From the NCBI GenBank assembly GCA_963556195.1, contig OY744531.1, positions 109,294,122 to 109,358,121 on the forward strand: 64,000 bases of DNA. Direction: 5' to 3'. Shown one piece after another: positions 35,160 through 48,549 of the stretch. The position numbers were made by a program, and so were the translations under genes. Each line of letters starts with the position of its first letter. Positions within the stretch are counted from its first letter, which is position 1. Below the pieces are notes generated by a model. The model searched no databases and was not told the origin of the DNA. It worked only from the letters and a program-made list of their open reading frames with translations. Origin of the DNA: Sepiola atlantica. Lineage: Eukaryota > Mollusca > Cephalopoda > Sepiida > Sepiolidae.

Positions 35160-35260
35160 CGCGGACCTGTGGCGCAGTGGGTAAGTACCATGTTCAATTC
35201 AGTTCCAAGTGAAAGTCATCTGAAGGTTGAAGGTTCAATTCTCAGTGCGGGCGATACGTC
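35160..35260 (+). repeat. SINE-S tRNA-derived head
   Basis: A box TGGCGCAGTGG (35170-35180) and B box GGTTCAATTCT (35232-35242), 52 bp apart, followed by GTGCGGGCGATACG. Classical tRNA-derived Pol III head. Runs into the ATT array at 35270. Confidence 0.8.
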
Positions 35261-35274
35261 ATTTGAAGGTTCAA

Positions 35275-35341
35275 TCATTATTATTATTACTATTATGATT
35301 TTTATTATTACCATCATCATTATTATTATCAGTATTATCAT

Positions 35342-35392
<51 letters not shown>

Positions 35393-35546
35393 AATTATTA
35401 TTATTATTATTATTATTACTATTATCATCATATCATTATTATTATTATAATCATTATTATGATTTTTATTATTACCATCATCATTATTATTATCAGTGTT
35501 ATCATAATAATAAACATTATTATAATCATTATTATTATCATCATAG

Positions 35547-35627
<81 letters not shown>

Positions 35628-35790
35628 CATCACTATCATTATTATTATTGTTATTATTATTATCATCATCATTATCATTATCATTATTATTTTTATCATT
35701 ATTATCATTATCATTATCATATTATTATAATCATCATTATTATTAATATCATTATCATTATTATTATCATTATCATTATTATTATTTGTA
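35275..35790. repeat. (ATT)n/(ATC)n mixed array
   Basis: About 500 bp of interrupted ATT and ATC trinucleotides. Isoleucine/leucine-rich frames through it are artefacts. Confidence 0.95.
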
Positions 35791-36090
35791 CTCACTAAGA
35801 GTTCTCACACAGATCATCGTCAGTAGTTGCTCACCGACAACAACCAGTGGTGTTCCCTGGAGTCTGAGTGAAAACAAATCTCCTCAGATTTCCAGTATTC
35901 TTCACCTCTTTTCGATAACCACCGCAAATAACCTTGCGGTATTGCAACAGCCTTTTACCATTAATTTCTCGCTGGTAAGGACCATTGGTCTTCTCTGGGA
36001 TTTGGGTGGCAATAAGCCTCCTCAAGGTTCCAGCATTCTCCGCACTATTCCAGTGGAGGTCTGGTTTGTGCTGTCCCTCCTCGGCCCTCT
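35791..36090. repeat. unclassified segment with internal ~140-bp duplication
   Basis: TGGTGTTCCCTGGAGTCTGAGTG and TGGTCTTCTCTGGGATTTGG-type segments (about 35848 and 35986) are diverged copies, each followed by CCAG(T/C)ATTCT.C. An open frame spans it, but the pattern is a repeat, not a gene. Confidence 0.45.
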
Positions 36091-36807
<717 letters not shown>

Positions 36808-37525
36808 TCTCAAGTATGCTCCCACCGGTTGCATATTTTTGCTAGTATACATGACGAATGAACACATACTACATTGCCCCTAAAGAAGTGGGTAATGTCT
36901 AGGAGGATATTAAGTGAGACAATTAGTCCAAATAATCCGAATATGCTATGTCTTTCCGTCATTTTTTTTATCGTATTAGCTCTCTACATTCATTTTATAC
37001 ACATTCCTTTTATACACATTCATTTTATACACATTCATTTTATACACATATACATTCATACACAGACAACACCGGGTATATTTGACTTCATTTCATTTTT
37101 TTAGTTTTGTCAGAGAATGCATGGAATCGTTAAGATAGTTTACAGTTTTTTGTACATAGTCTTATCTGGAAACTTTGACTTTATTTTGTTTCTTTACCAG
37201 AGGAAAATCTTCCCAAAGATCATTGTTTAAGAGTAGTGAATGCCCTGGGGGATATTTCGCGACATACCTGGCTGCTTTCCCAGATAACGCACGCATAATT
37301 ATGACGCCAATTCTTTAGGCCTGAATGCATCTAGCAACTCCGATAGGAATTACGAGACACTGACTAACCGACTGCTGACGAGAAACAGACGAAATCGTTT
37401 ACCAAACACTTAGCGCTTAGAAATTGAAAACTTCCCTCTTTCAAAGTAAATAGAAAAATCTATATTTATTCAAGAATACGTTCTGTCTTCATTTCTTGGC
37501 TGATGCGTTTACTCATGGAACGTCA
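36808..37525. other. spacer with a 17-bp minisatellite
   Basis: Four units of ATTCATTTTATACACAT-like sequence at 36988-37050. Otherwise featureless. Confidence 0.6.
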
Positions 37526-37572
<47 letters not shown>

Positions 37573-37685
37573 AAAAATATAAATATAAATGAAAGAAGAG
37601 GGATAAACATGTACGAATGACAAATGTATTTCAACTTCGATTGTTCAATTGAAGGTGTACTCGGTAAAAACATGTTTATTATTCT

Positions 37686-37735
37686 TTCCTTAAGCCAAGG
37701 CTTTTCAAAGATTAAAATCTTATCACCAGAGAATT
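37686..37735 (-). ncRNA. hammerhead-like motif, family A copy 1 (A6 to G)
   Basis: As copy 2 but the first core box reads CUGGUGA. Stem II AAGAU/AUCUU, GAA, stem III AAGC/GCUU and stem I are intact. Predicted inactive. Confidence 0.6.
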
Positions 37736-37754
37736 TACATAAATGGATAACTTT

Positions 37755-37828
<74 letters not shown>

Positions 37829-37941
37829 AAAAATATAAAGATAAATGAAAGAAGAGGGATAAACATGTACGAATGACAAATGTATTTCAACTTCGATTGT
37901 TCAATTCAAGGTGTACTCGGTAAAAACATATTTATTATTTT

Positions 37942-37990
37942 TTCCTTAAGCCAAGGCTTTTCAAAGATTAAAATCTTATCATCAGAGAAA
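37942..37990 (-). ncRNA. type I hammerhead ribozyme, family A copy 2 (intact)
   Basis: Minus strand: stem I UUUCU/AGGAA (one U-G); CUGAUGA; stem II AAGAU-UUUA-AUCUU; GAA; stem III AAGC-CUUG-GCUU with a CUUG tetraloop; A at H17; cleavage predicted after 37947. All core bases conserved. Confidence 0.8.
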
Positions 37991-38010
37991 TTGCATAAAT
38001 GGATAACTTT

Positions 38011-38122
<112 letters not shown>

Positions 38123-38227
38123 ATAGATGGACAAAGAGTGATAAACATGCACGAATGTCCAAATTTATATCAAACTTCGATTGTTCAATGCAAGGTATAT
38201 TCTGTAATAAAATTATGTTTATTATTC

Positions 38228-38278
38228 TTTCTTTAAGCCAAGGCTTTTCAAAGATCGAGATCTTATCATCACAGGAAT
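38228..38278 (-). ncRNA. hammerhead-like motif, family A copy 3 (C3 to G)
   Basis: GUGAUGA in place of CUGAUGA. Stem II AAGAUC/GAUCUU is longer than in the sister copies; GAA, stem III and A17 intact. Predicted inactive or very slow. Confidence 0.55.
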
Positions 38279-38472
38279 TATACAGATAGATAAGTTGGCA
38301 ATGGAAAAGCCAAAATTCAGCATTTGAAAAATATTTTAAAAAAATGATGAGTGAAAAAAGTTCGTGTAAAAAGATATTTGGTTTGTCCAGGTGGTAATTG
38401 TCCGCCGATAAGGTGTCCAATGGAAGTTCTTTCTACTAAAAGTTTACTTTTAGTTTAATATTTATTCTAATT

Positions 38473-38476
<4 letters not shown>

Positions 38477-38530
<54 letters not shown>
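38477..38530. repeat. (TA)n array
   Basis: Pure TA. Confidence 0.95.
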
Positions 38531-38536
<6 letters not shown>

Positions 38537-38867
38537 AAATGGTGTATTAGTGGGTTCCTCCACGTGTGAGTTTTTCTCATTTCTTTGTTTTTTGTTTGGT
38601 TTCACCCAAAAATCAACCACTGTATATTGTAGGTTTGTTAAAGACACTTTAATCCAATAACGTTTTTACTCTTTGTGAATTTTTCTGATGATTTTGTAAT
38701 GTTGCAGAGACGATATTGACACACAAATGTTCTTTGGTATAAGACAAATGAAACGGGCCGTAAAAATATATTTCACAGACATTATATGTTTTTTGGAAAT
38801 GGGAAAAAATAAAAATAAAAATAATAAAATAAAAACATGGTTATTGAAATATAATAGTAACCTGACA

Positions 38868-38912
38868 ATCATCTTGAGGAAGTCTCGAAATAAAGACGAA
38901 ACGTTGATGAAT
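38868..38912 (+). ncRNA. hammerhead-like motif, family B copy 2 (C3 to U)
   Basis: UUGAGGA in place of CUGAGGA. Stem II GUCU/AGAC, GAA, ACGU, U17 and stem I AUC/GAU intact. Predicted impaired. Confidence 0.5.
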
Positions 38913-38954
38913 ATATAAATAATATTGTTTTGGTTTTCCTTCTTTCAAATGTCC

Positions 38955-39025
<71 letters not shown>

Positions 39026-39071
39026 CATACACATTTGAAAAAAGGAACACCAAAACAATATTATTTATATA

Positions 39072-39114
39072 TTCATCAACGTTTCGTCTTTATTTCGAGA
39101 CTTTCTCAAGATGA
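39072..39114 (-). ncRNA. hammerhead-like motif, family B copy 3 (two core changes)
   Basis: First core box reads UUGAGAA; rest as copy 2. Predicted dead. Confidence 0.45.
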
Positions 39115-39344
39115 TTGTTTGAAGAAAAAACACACACAAGTACCACTTGTTTGAAACAAAACGTGGTAACTTGGGTGGGTCTGAAGGGCCGCTTACGAAA
39201 AAAAAAAGAATTATGAGATGCAAATAGATGGTGGCGGTGGTAAATTGAGTAAACAGTAGAGAGAGTGTGGGGGGAAATGGTGGCGGTTAGAGCTATAAGA
39301 TCATTAGAGAGGGGGAGTGAGCTAGTGTTATGTAAGCCAAGAGA

Positions 39345-39478
39345 CGTCGTTTATGAGAAAATGGTGGGAGACATTACAATAACTGTGGAAGGAGTGGGGG
39401 AAAACATTGGTTGCGGTCAGAGTTAATTTAACCAACGAAAGAGGAGGAGAGGATATGAGACATGTTTATTGAACCTTT
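39345..39478. repeat. repeat shared with 19700-19835
   Basis: Same run of GGTCAGAGTTAATTTAACCA and CATGTTTATTGAAC. Possible LTR/leader fragment without adjacent coding. Confidence 0.5.
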
Positions 39479-39479
39479 T

Positions 39480-40235
39480 TAAATTAAATCTTGAGGCCAG
39501 GGTCGCATAATATGACGGTGTAGGAGGGATTGCAGAGGCGAGGGAGAGTGCGAGAACAAGGTGAGGGTAATCTTTTACTCGAATTAAATAGAAACTTACT
39601 ACTTAAGTAAAGTAATCTGGGCAATTGATCTTATCTTAGTGTTAATTTAAACGGTTTATAGATTAATACTAAACATCTTCCACCAAAACACCGAAGTATA
39701 ACAATCTATAGATTTTAATTCAGACATACAGATACAAAGTCTCCATTTATAATAGATTTAACTGGAGGCCGGATATATAGTTTTCTAGCATCCGTAATGA
39801 AATAGAAATACACATTGTTTTTATTGATTAGGAAAGAAAACCAATAATAATAAGAAAAAATAGACAAAGTCCAAAGAAATCTTATAACCTGAAGCGACTC
39901 GGTTCATCCAAGAACGTTCGTATTTATCGATCTGGTTAGCAATGCGGTGTGAGGTGGAAGATGTTACCAAACGAAACACCAATTGCGTTCGCGCTACTAT
40001 TCAAATGAAACGCAGTAGAATGTGACACAGTTTTTCAGTTTTTATGCCCGAAAAATCTTTTCCTTCAAGTACATAACAGAAACGGGTTAATGTGATTCAA
40101 ATAAATCAATTGCGTGTCTATTTGAAGTGCTGATGCCGTTTCACTGACGATCGCTCAGGTTTTATCTACCAAGTGGTTTAGGATACGAAAAAAAAAATTA
40201 ATGAGGAAATAATTATATTTTGTTTCCTTTAATAA
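39480..40235. other. no recognisable feature
   Basis: Nothing supportable. Confidence 0.35.
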
Positions 40236-40239
40236 TTTT

Positions 40240-40925
40240 CAAACTACTCGGCCTAACATTCACAGGTAACACGAATTGGAACAAATACATTGAAGACATT
40301 GCGAAAGCTGCTGCAAAGGAGGTGGAATCCCTCTACCGTGCTAGTAAACTCCACACCTGACATTATCTTGTATCTCTACAAAGCCACCATCCGCCCATGT
40401 ATGGAGTATTGTTGCCACATCTGGGTCGGTGCATCATCCACTAGTCTCTTCCTCTTAGACAAAGTCCAAAAAAGAGTCGCCAACTTAATAGCTCCCTCAC
40501 TATCCAACAAGCTCCAGCCTCTGTTCCATCGCCTCAATGGTGCACCCTTGTGCTTGTTTTACAAATACTTCAATGGATTGTGCTCCGATGAACTAGCTGC
40601 TCTAGTGCCCCCTCGACGCAAATATACTTGAACAACCAGACAATCAGCTAGGTCCCATCGATTCACTGTGGAGGTCCTCAGATGCCGGAGAGCCTTCTAC
40701 TCCAGCAGCTTTATTCCTCGTTCTGCCGGCCTCTGGAACTCCATCCCTGCTCCCTGTTTCCCCGACTGTACCGGCATGCCGAGGTTTAAAACTAATGTAA
40801 ACAGACATCTCGCTGCACAGATCCCAACTTAGGATGACACCCAAAACCTACTCCCTAATTCTCAGTAGCCCCTTACGTCTACAGTGGCGACCTGCCTTGT
40901 TTGGGGTGAAATATCATTAAAAAAA
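40240..40925 (+). pseudogene. LINE-a RT C-terminus relic
   Basis: Frames read LLGLTFTGNTNWNKYIEDIA-like sequence with a frameshift near 40310. Then IILYLYKATIRPCMEYCCHI (end of the palm/thumb), KVQKRVANLIAPSLS, LCLFYKYFNG, a stop near 40630, and WNSIPAPCFPDCTGM. It ends with the same 3' end as the copy at 54.7 kb (GTGGCGACCTGCCTTGTTTG) followed by an A run. CR1/Jockey-like, 5'-truncated. Confidence 0.85.
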
Positions 40926-41017
40926 ATTATGACATAAATAAGACCGAAACATTCCAACATTACTGATAATAATATACTAAATTAATCAACGTTATATTAA
41001 TATTTATTAATGTTTTA

Positions 41018-41353
41018 TTAAATTATAGATGTAGCAGTCATCATTTTCTTTCTCAGAGAAATGCCCCTGTTATGCAATTTGGTCACGCACTGGCCAATCA
41101 GCTTACATGGCACATTGAGTCCTTCTGTCCCCTGAAGAACTACATCAGCTCCTTTGAGAATCACAGTTGGCCAGCAAAGAGACTCCCGAAACGCAATGAG
41201 CAAAGTCGTCGCCTTTCTCCCGCTCTCTCTGTTGTCCCTGTCCACCGAAGAATCAAAATCTTCACCTGAAGATAACTGCTGACAGACTTTCGGCAGCCCA
41301 AAGAACTTTCTACCTTTCCTTTGACCACTTGGACACTGTCCAACTTCTTCCAC
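41018..41353 (-). CDS. unidentified 111-residue open frame
   Basis: Starts MEEVGQCPSGQRKGRKFFGL and ends MMTATSII-stop, with AATAAA just beyond the stop. Composition is protein-like rather than low complexity. I cannot assign a family, find no splice structure with confidence, and see no neighbouring exon. It could be a retroelement 3' fragment, a processed pseudogene or chance. Confidence 0.2.
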   Translation of the reverse strand: MEEVGQCPSGQRKGRKFFGLPKVCQQLSSGEDFDSSVDRDNRESGRKATTLLIAFRESLCWPTVILKGADVVLQGTEGLNVPCKLIGQCVTKLHNRGISLRKKMMTATSII

Positions 41354-43070
41354 CTATACCAAACCGTATAGGTAATTTCGTTGTTGTTAGAAAAAAGGTT
41401 TTGTTTTACCTTTCGTGTGACGGTTTTCGTTACTTAATAATAATATATAAGCGCGGTCTTAACACCAACAGATAAGACAATATACTATGTCTGTAATGTG
41501 GTCTGTTAAAAACAGACCAGTCTCGGCAATTGTATTTATTGTGTAGAAGTTAGACGGTGAAGATAAGTTGAAATTAAAAACAAATAAACAGACGATTAGA
41601 AAATTAGCAACTGACACATACATTGCTATATACTTGGACATATTGAATACTTTCACTGTACCGTTGTGTTCATGGTAGGTACTCGACTGTGAGCTCCAAT
41701 ATATGGGTCCCATCTGTAGAACATTTACAGCAACAACTCGCCTCGCAACAAACACAACAAAGAACCTTCTTTTGTTTCTTTCTGTACGAAAAAACAAAAC
41801 GGAAATTCCATGAAAAAGGTTTATTTGATAGAACATCTCATGTGTGAAACAAAATACTACAAGACTGTTTCCCAACCGACTACAACATGGTCGTCTTCAA
41901 GTTTAATGTAAACAAATACTTGTTGAGTCGTCCTCTTAGATAATCAATCTCTCTTAAGTAATGTTCTGTTTATTCGACACATTGTTTCCAATGTGCTCGC
42001 GGAGGCGTGCCTCATCCAACTGGCTACCTCTTTAACCCTTATCCTCGAGTTCCCTCAGGCCTGGGTAAGTGGAGACCAATCAGTGAAAAGCAACACCTCG
42101 AAATAATAACTGCTTTCACACTATCAAGAAGCATTATACAAGGCAACTTGAAGTGACGTCTCCTGTTAGCCCCTGGTCCGTGCAAGTTAGCCTCTTAGCT
42201 AGTCCACTCACTGTATTTACGTTTCGGTAATAGAGCTCTTCTGAGATACCCGCTCCCCACTTTTATTTTGACCTTGGCCTCCCCAAATTGAGATAAGAAG
42301 CACATCATCTACTCCCAAATTCCATCTCTACTTTATTTTCATCCCACTGAGTAGTACCCCTAGCGTAAATGTGGTATTGTGGTGACAGCAATGATTCTAT
42401 CCCAAAAGTAGGATACAAAAAGGATGGCTATCAACCTCCTACTTCTAAAACTTTTGAGTGCCTTGTTCTCAATTTGTTAAAATAGGTTTTTTATCTTCAA
42501 ATAAATAATTCCAAGTGTAGTATCTATTGCGTCCTCAGTCAGAGGAGGAGAAATTCTTTGAGACTAAGGCAATTTTTATTTTACCCCAGTATGTTTTCTG
42601 TCTTATAACACTCATAAACATAATTAAAACCAATTCCTGTAACAGTCAGAACAAATGTAATAATATATAAATGCGTGTGTGTAAAGATAGAGTTAGCATA
42701 GTAAATTTCAATGCAAGATTAAAAATTAGATAGAGTGGAATTTTCCAATTAGAATTCGAGTGAGGCTATGTGTCCCGGCAGTTGCGTCACAGAGAAAAGA
42801 AGCCACCTTCTTACGTGAGGAATGAGCAGAGAACACATTTTTTACGGGACCAGCAAAGAGAAAGGAATGGGTTTTGATAGCTGCCGCCTACCCATAAGGG
42901 AAATGGGTTGGGTATTTTATACGTATGCATGTATGTATGAAAAAAGAATATAATCACAAAGAGATTTTCTAAACCCAATTCCATTTGTCGATGTTTCTTT
43001 ATTCATAACGTTAATTAAAGTTGTTGTAGAGAAGAAAACAACGACTCTGAAACTTCTTAGTATTTCATTT
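41354..43070. other. no recognisable gene
   Basis: A 138-codon frame on the minus strand (41459-41875) has no recognised motif. A piece at 42500-42600 is related to 2190-2280. At 42960-43075 is sequence also found at 51880-51960 upstream of LINE-b. Confidence 0.35.
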
Positions 43071-43074
43071 TCAT

Positions 43075-43712
43075 AAAACGTTTCTTGGAGTTCATACATT
43101 AGATCCATTGCTCTCCCTCTCTGCTTCTCGTAAAGTCGGTTCTCTCTATTGCTCCAAACACCTTCTCACACCTGAGGCTATTCTCTATCTCTACAAATCT
43201 GAAATCAGACCATGTATGGGGTACTGTTGTCATATTTAGGTTGGTGAATCTTTGTCCCATTTTAGGGTTCTTGGTAAGGTAAAGAAACATATCTGCAATT
43301 TGATTGGCCCAACCCTTTCTTCTTCTCTACACCCTCTCTCGCACAGACGTGATGTTGCTAGTCTCAGTCTTTTCTATAAATACTATTATGGCATGTGTTC
43401 TTCAGAATTATGTGATCTATTACCCGCTTCTGTTGTGCCAGCTCGTTTGACTCGCTTGTCTAGTGGTCTGCATCACTTCGCTGTTTTGATACCTCATTGT
43501 AATACAACTTTCTATCCCAGTAGCTTCTTTCCAAGAACTTGTGGAACTTTCTTATTGCTAACTGTTTTCCTCCTACTTATAACCTTGGTCTTTTTAAGAC
43601 TAAGGCCAATAGGTATCTCCTGTCTTTGCGACCACCGATATTTGTTCTTGTTAGCTCTTTACATCAAATGGCTTCATACTTTGTCTGCAGCGATTTCCAT
43701 AAAATAGAAGAA
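43075..43712 (+). pseudogene. LINE-b RT C-terminus relic
   Basis: RKVGSLYCSKHLLTPEAI-like start, IRPCMGYCCHI-like region, then KVKKHICNLIGPTLSSSLHP, LSHRRDVASLSLFYKYYYG, LCDLLPASVVPARLTR, HFAVLIPHCNTTFYPSSFFP. A frameshift follows before the WNFLIANCFPPTY segment. Ends with the TTTCCATAAAA tail. Confidence 0.85.
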
Positions 43713-43924
43713 GATGAAGAATAAGAATAGAGAGAAGCGAAGATGGGAACCTCACCACTGCGACTACAGAAATACGACCAACTGATTCTGCCGACGAAAT
43801 ATACACAGTGTGGCAATCAAAGAACCATCAAGCTACGCTACATAAATAAGATTAGATTGTTTTTAACCTTTGAATACTAGACAAGTAGGGCAAATATTGC
43901 TCGAAAGCCAAATTATAATTATAT

Positions 43925-46900
43925 GCAGAGGAAACCGTCAGAAAATTGTTCTAATAAAATGTGCTGTGATTGTAGCGTACATCAGAAAATTGTTCTAATT
44001 AAATGTGCTGTGATTGTAACGTACATCAGAAAATTGTTCTAATTAAATGTGCTGTGATTGTAGCGTACATCAGAAAAATGTTCTAATAAAATGTGCTGTG
44101 ATTGTAGCGAACATCAGAAAATTGTCCTAATTAAATGTGCTGTGATTGTAGCGTACATCAGAAAATTGTTCTAATTAAATATGCTGTGATTGTAGCGTAC
44201 ATCAGAAAATTGTTCTAATTAAATGTGCTGTGATTGTAGCGTACATCAGAAAATTGTTCTAATTACATATGATGTGATTGTAGCGTACATCAGAAAATTG
44301 TTCTAATTAAATGTGTGTGATTGTAGCGTACATCAGAAAATTGTTCTAATTAAATGTGCTGTAGTTGTAGCGTACATCAGAAAATTGTTCTAATTAAATG
44401 TGCTGTAGTTGTAGCGTACATCAGAAAATTATTCTAATTACATATGATGTGATTGTAGCGTACATCAGAAAATTGTTCTAATTAAATGTGCTGTGATTGT
44501 AGCGTACATCAGAAAATTGTTCTAATTAAATGTGCTGTAGTTGTAGCGTACATCAGAAAATTGTTCTAATTAAATGTGCTGTAGTTGTAGCGTACATAAG
44601 AAAATTGTTCTAATTACATATGATGTGATTGTAGCGTACATCAGAAAATTGTTCTAATTAAATGTGCTGTAGTTGTAGCGTACATCAGAAAATTGTTCTA
44701 ATTAAATATGCTGTGATTGTAGCGTACATCAGAAAATTGTTCTAATTAAATATGCTGTGATTGTAGCGTACACTAGAAAATTGTTCTAATTAAATGTGCT
44801 GTAGTTGTAGCGTACATCAGAAAATTGTTCTAATTAAATGTGCTGTAGTTGTAGCGTACATCAGAAAATTGTTCTAATTAAATGTGCTGTGATTGTAGTG
44901 TACATCAGAAAATTGTTCTAATTAAATATGCTGTGATTGTAGCGTACACTAGAAAATTGTTCTAATTAAATGTGCTGTGATTGTAGCGTACATCAGAAAA
45001 ATGTTCTAATAAAATGTGCTGTGATTGTAGCGAACATCAGAAAATTGTCCTAATTAAATGTGCTGTGATTGTAGCGTACATCAGAAAATTGTTCTAATTA
45101 AATATGCTGTGATTGTAGCGTACATCAGAAAATTGTTCTAATTAAATGTGCTGTGATTGTAGCGTACATCAGAAAATTGTTCTAATTACATATGATGTGA
45201 TTGTAGCGTACATCAGAAAATTGTTCTAATTAAATGTGTGTGATTGTAGCGTACATCAGAAAATTGTCCTAATTAAATGTGCTGTGATTGTAGCGTACAT
45301 CAGAAAATTGTTCTAATTAAATGTGCTGTAGTTGTAGCGTACATCAGAAAATTGTTCTAATTAAATGTGCTGTAGTTGTAGCGTACATCAGAAAATTGTT
45401 CTAATTACATATGATGTGATTGTAGCGTACATCAGAAAATTGTTCTAATTAAATGTGCTGTGATTGTAGCGTACATCAGAAAATTGTTCTAATTAAATGT
45501 GCTGTAGTTGTAGCGTACATCAGAAAATTGTTCTAATTAAATGTGCTGTAGTTGTAGCGTACATCAGAAAATTGTTCTAATTACATATGATGTGATTGTA
45601 GCGTACATCAGAAAATTGTTCTAATTAAATGTGCTGTGATTGTAGCGTACATCAGAAAATTGTTCTAATTAAATGTGCTGTAGTTGTAGCGTACATCAGA
45701 AAATTGTTCTAATTAAATGTGCTGTAGTTGTAGCGTACATAAGAAAATTGTTCTAATTACATATGATGTGATTGTAGCGTACATCAGAAAATTGTTCTAA
45801 TTAAATGTGCTGTAGTTGTAGCGTACATCAGAAAATTGTTCTAATTAAATATGCTGTGATTGTAGCGTACATCAGAAAATTGTTCTAATTAAATGTGCTG
45901 TGATTGTAGCGTACACTAGAAAATTGTTCTAATTAAATGTGCTGTGATTGTAGCGTACATCAGAAAAATGTTCTAATAAAATGTGCTGTGATTGTAGCGA
46001 ACATCAGAAAATTGTCCTAATTAAATGTGCTGTGATTGTAGCGTACATCAGAAAATTGTTCTAATTAAATATGCTGTGATTGTAGCGTACATCAGAAAAT
46101 TGTTCTAATTAAATGTGCTGTAGTTGTAGCGTACATCAGAAAATTGTTCTAATTACATATGATGTGATTGTAGCGTACATCAGAAAATTGTTCTAATTAA
46201 ATGTGTGTGATTGTAGCGTACATCAGAAAATTGTCCTAATTAAATGTGCTGTGATTGTAGCGTACATCAGAAAATTGTTCTAATTAAATGTGCTGTAGTT
46301 GTAGCGTACATCAGAAAATTGTTCTAATTAAATGTGCTGTAGTTGTAGCGTACATCAGAAAATTGTTCTAATTACATATGATGTGATTGTAGCGTACATC
46401 AGAAAATTGTTCTAATTAAATGTGCTGTGATTGTAGCGTACATCAGAAAATTGTTCTAATTAAATGTGCTGTAGTTGTAGCGTACATCAGAAAATTGTTC
46501 TAATTACATATGATGTGATTGTAGCGTACATCAGAAAATTGTTCTAATTAAATGGCTGTGATTGTAGCGTACATCAGAAAATTGTCCTAATTAAATGTGC
46601 TGTGATTGTAGCGTACATCAGAAAATTGTTCTAATTAAATGTGCTGTAGTTGTAGCGTACATCAGAAAATTGTTCTAATTAAATGTGCTGTAGTTGTAGC
46701 GTACATCAGAAAATTGTTCTAATTACATATGATGTGATTGTAGCGTACATCAGAAAATTGTTCTAATTAAATGTGCTGTGATTGTAGCGTACATCAGAAA
46801 ATTGTTCTAATTAAATGTGCTGTAGTTGTAGCGTACATCAGAAAATTGTTCTAATTAAATGTGCTGTAGTTGTAGCGTACATAAGAAAATTGTTCTAATT

Positions 46901-48385
46901 ACATATGATGTGATTGTAGCGTACATCAGAAAATTGTTCTAATTAAATGTGCTGTAGTTGTAGCGTACATCAGAAAATTGTTCTAATTAAATATGCTGTG
47001 ATTGTAGCGTACACCAGAAAATTGTTCTAATTAAATATGCTGTGATTGTAGCGTACATCAGAAAATTGTTCTAATTAAATATGCTGTGATTGTAGCGTAC
47101 ATCAGAAAATTGTTTTAATTAAATGTGCTGTGATTGTAGCGTACATCAGAAAATTGTTCTAATTAAATGTGCTGTGATTGTAGCGTACATCAGAAAATTG
47201 TTTTAATTAAATGTGCTGTGATTGTAGCGTACATCAGAAAATTGTTTTAATTAAATATGCGGTGATTGTAGCGTACATCAGAAAATTGTTCTAATTTAAT
47301 GTGCTGTGATTGTAGCGTACATCAAAAAATGTTCTAATTAAATGTGCTGTGATTGTAGCGTACATCAGAAAATTGTTTCTAATTAAATATGCTGTGATTG
47401 TAGCGTACATCAGAAAAGTGTTCTAATTAAATGTGCTGTGATTGTAGCGTACACCAGAAAATTATTCTAATTAAATGTGCTGTGATTGTAGCGTACATCA
47501 GAAAATTGTTCTAATTAAATATGCTGTGATTGTAGCGTACACTAGAAAAGTGTTCTTATTAAATGTGCTGTGATTATAGCGTACATCAGAAAAGTGTTCT
47601 AATTAAATGTGCTGTGATTGTAGCGTACATCAGAAAAGTGTTCTTATTAAATGTGCTGTGATTGTAGCGTACATCAGAAAAATGTTCTAATTAAATGTGC
47701 TGTGATTGTAGCGTACATCAGAAAATTGTTTCTAATTAAATATGCTGTGATTGTAGCGTACATCAGAAAAGTGTTCTAATTAAATGTGCTGTGATTATAG
47801 CGTACATCAGAAAAGTGTTCTTATTAAATGTGCTGTGATTGTAGCGTACATCAGAAAAATGTTCTAATTAAATGTGCTGTGATTGTAGCGTACACCAGAA
47901 AATTATTCTAATTAAATGTGCTGTGATTGTAGCGTACACTAGAAAAGTGTTCTTATTAAATGTGCTGTGATTATAGCGTACATCAGAAAAGTGTTCTAAT
48001 TAAATGTGCTGTGATTATAGCGTACATCAGAAAAGTGTTCTTATTAAATGTGCTGTGATTGTAGCGTACATCAGAAAAATGTTCTAATTAAATGTGCTGT
48101 GATTGTAGCGCACACCAGAAAAGTGTTCTAATTAAATATGCTGTGATTTTAGCGTACATCAGAAAATTGTTCTAATTAAATATGCTGTGAATGTAGTGTA
48201 CATTAGAAAATTGTTCTAATTAAATGTGCTGTGATTGTAGTGTACATCAGAAAAGTGTTCTAATATGATGTGATTGTAGCGTACATCAGAAAATTGTTCT
48301 AATTAAATTTGCTGTGATTGTAGCGTACATCAGAAAATTGTTCTAATTAAATGTGCTGTGATTGTAGCGTACATCAGAAAATTAA
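43925..48385. repeat. 44-bp satellite (~100 monomers) with higher-order repeat
   Basis: Unit contains GATTGTAGCGTACATCAGAA followed by AATTGTTCTAATTAAATGTG and CTGT. A distinctive monomer (AATGTTCTAATAAAATGTGC with GCGAACATCAG after it) appears at 44081, 45004 and 45971, spaced 923 and 967 bp, that is 21 and 22 monomers. Variant monomers (GTAGTTGTAG, ACATATGATG) recur in the same order within each ~0.95-kb block. After about 47.0 kb the order breaks down and variants (AAGTGTTC, GATTATAG) take over. Confidence 0.95.
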
Positions 48386-48549
48386 CACTCGTAGCTAACG
48401 CCCCTCGTAACTACCGCCTACGTTAAACTTACAAATCAATAGACTCCGTACTATAGAATAGGGTTCAGTTATTATAATAGATTTTGTGAAATTTAGTTGA
48501 AAAGATGTAACAGTAGATGGCCAATCAGAAAAGCGAAGTACTAAGTAAA

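Larger units (their letters stand above)
38860..39125. repeat. inverted pair of element B around a TA array
   Basis: Left copy plus strand (38868-38955), (TA)n 38956-39019, right copy minus strand (39025-39125). Arms share AATATTGTTTTGGTTTTCCT, GACGAAACGTTGATGAAT and CAATCATCTTGAG. Confidence 0.9.

Noticed and set aside
35160..35260. Functional tRNA gene
   Set aside because: Continues into the SINE-specific GCGGGCGATACG sequence and lacks a closing acceptor stem.
41459..41875. 138-codon minus-strand gene
   Set aside because: No domain, no homologous copy seen, hydrophobic and AT-driven composition; chance frame more likely.
43925..48385. CRISPR-like regular spacing
   Set aside because: There are no unique spacers; the whole 44-bp period is conserved, so it is a satellite.
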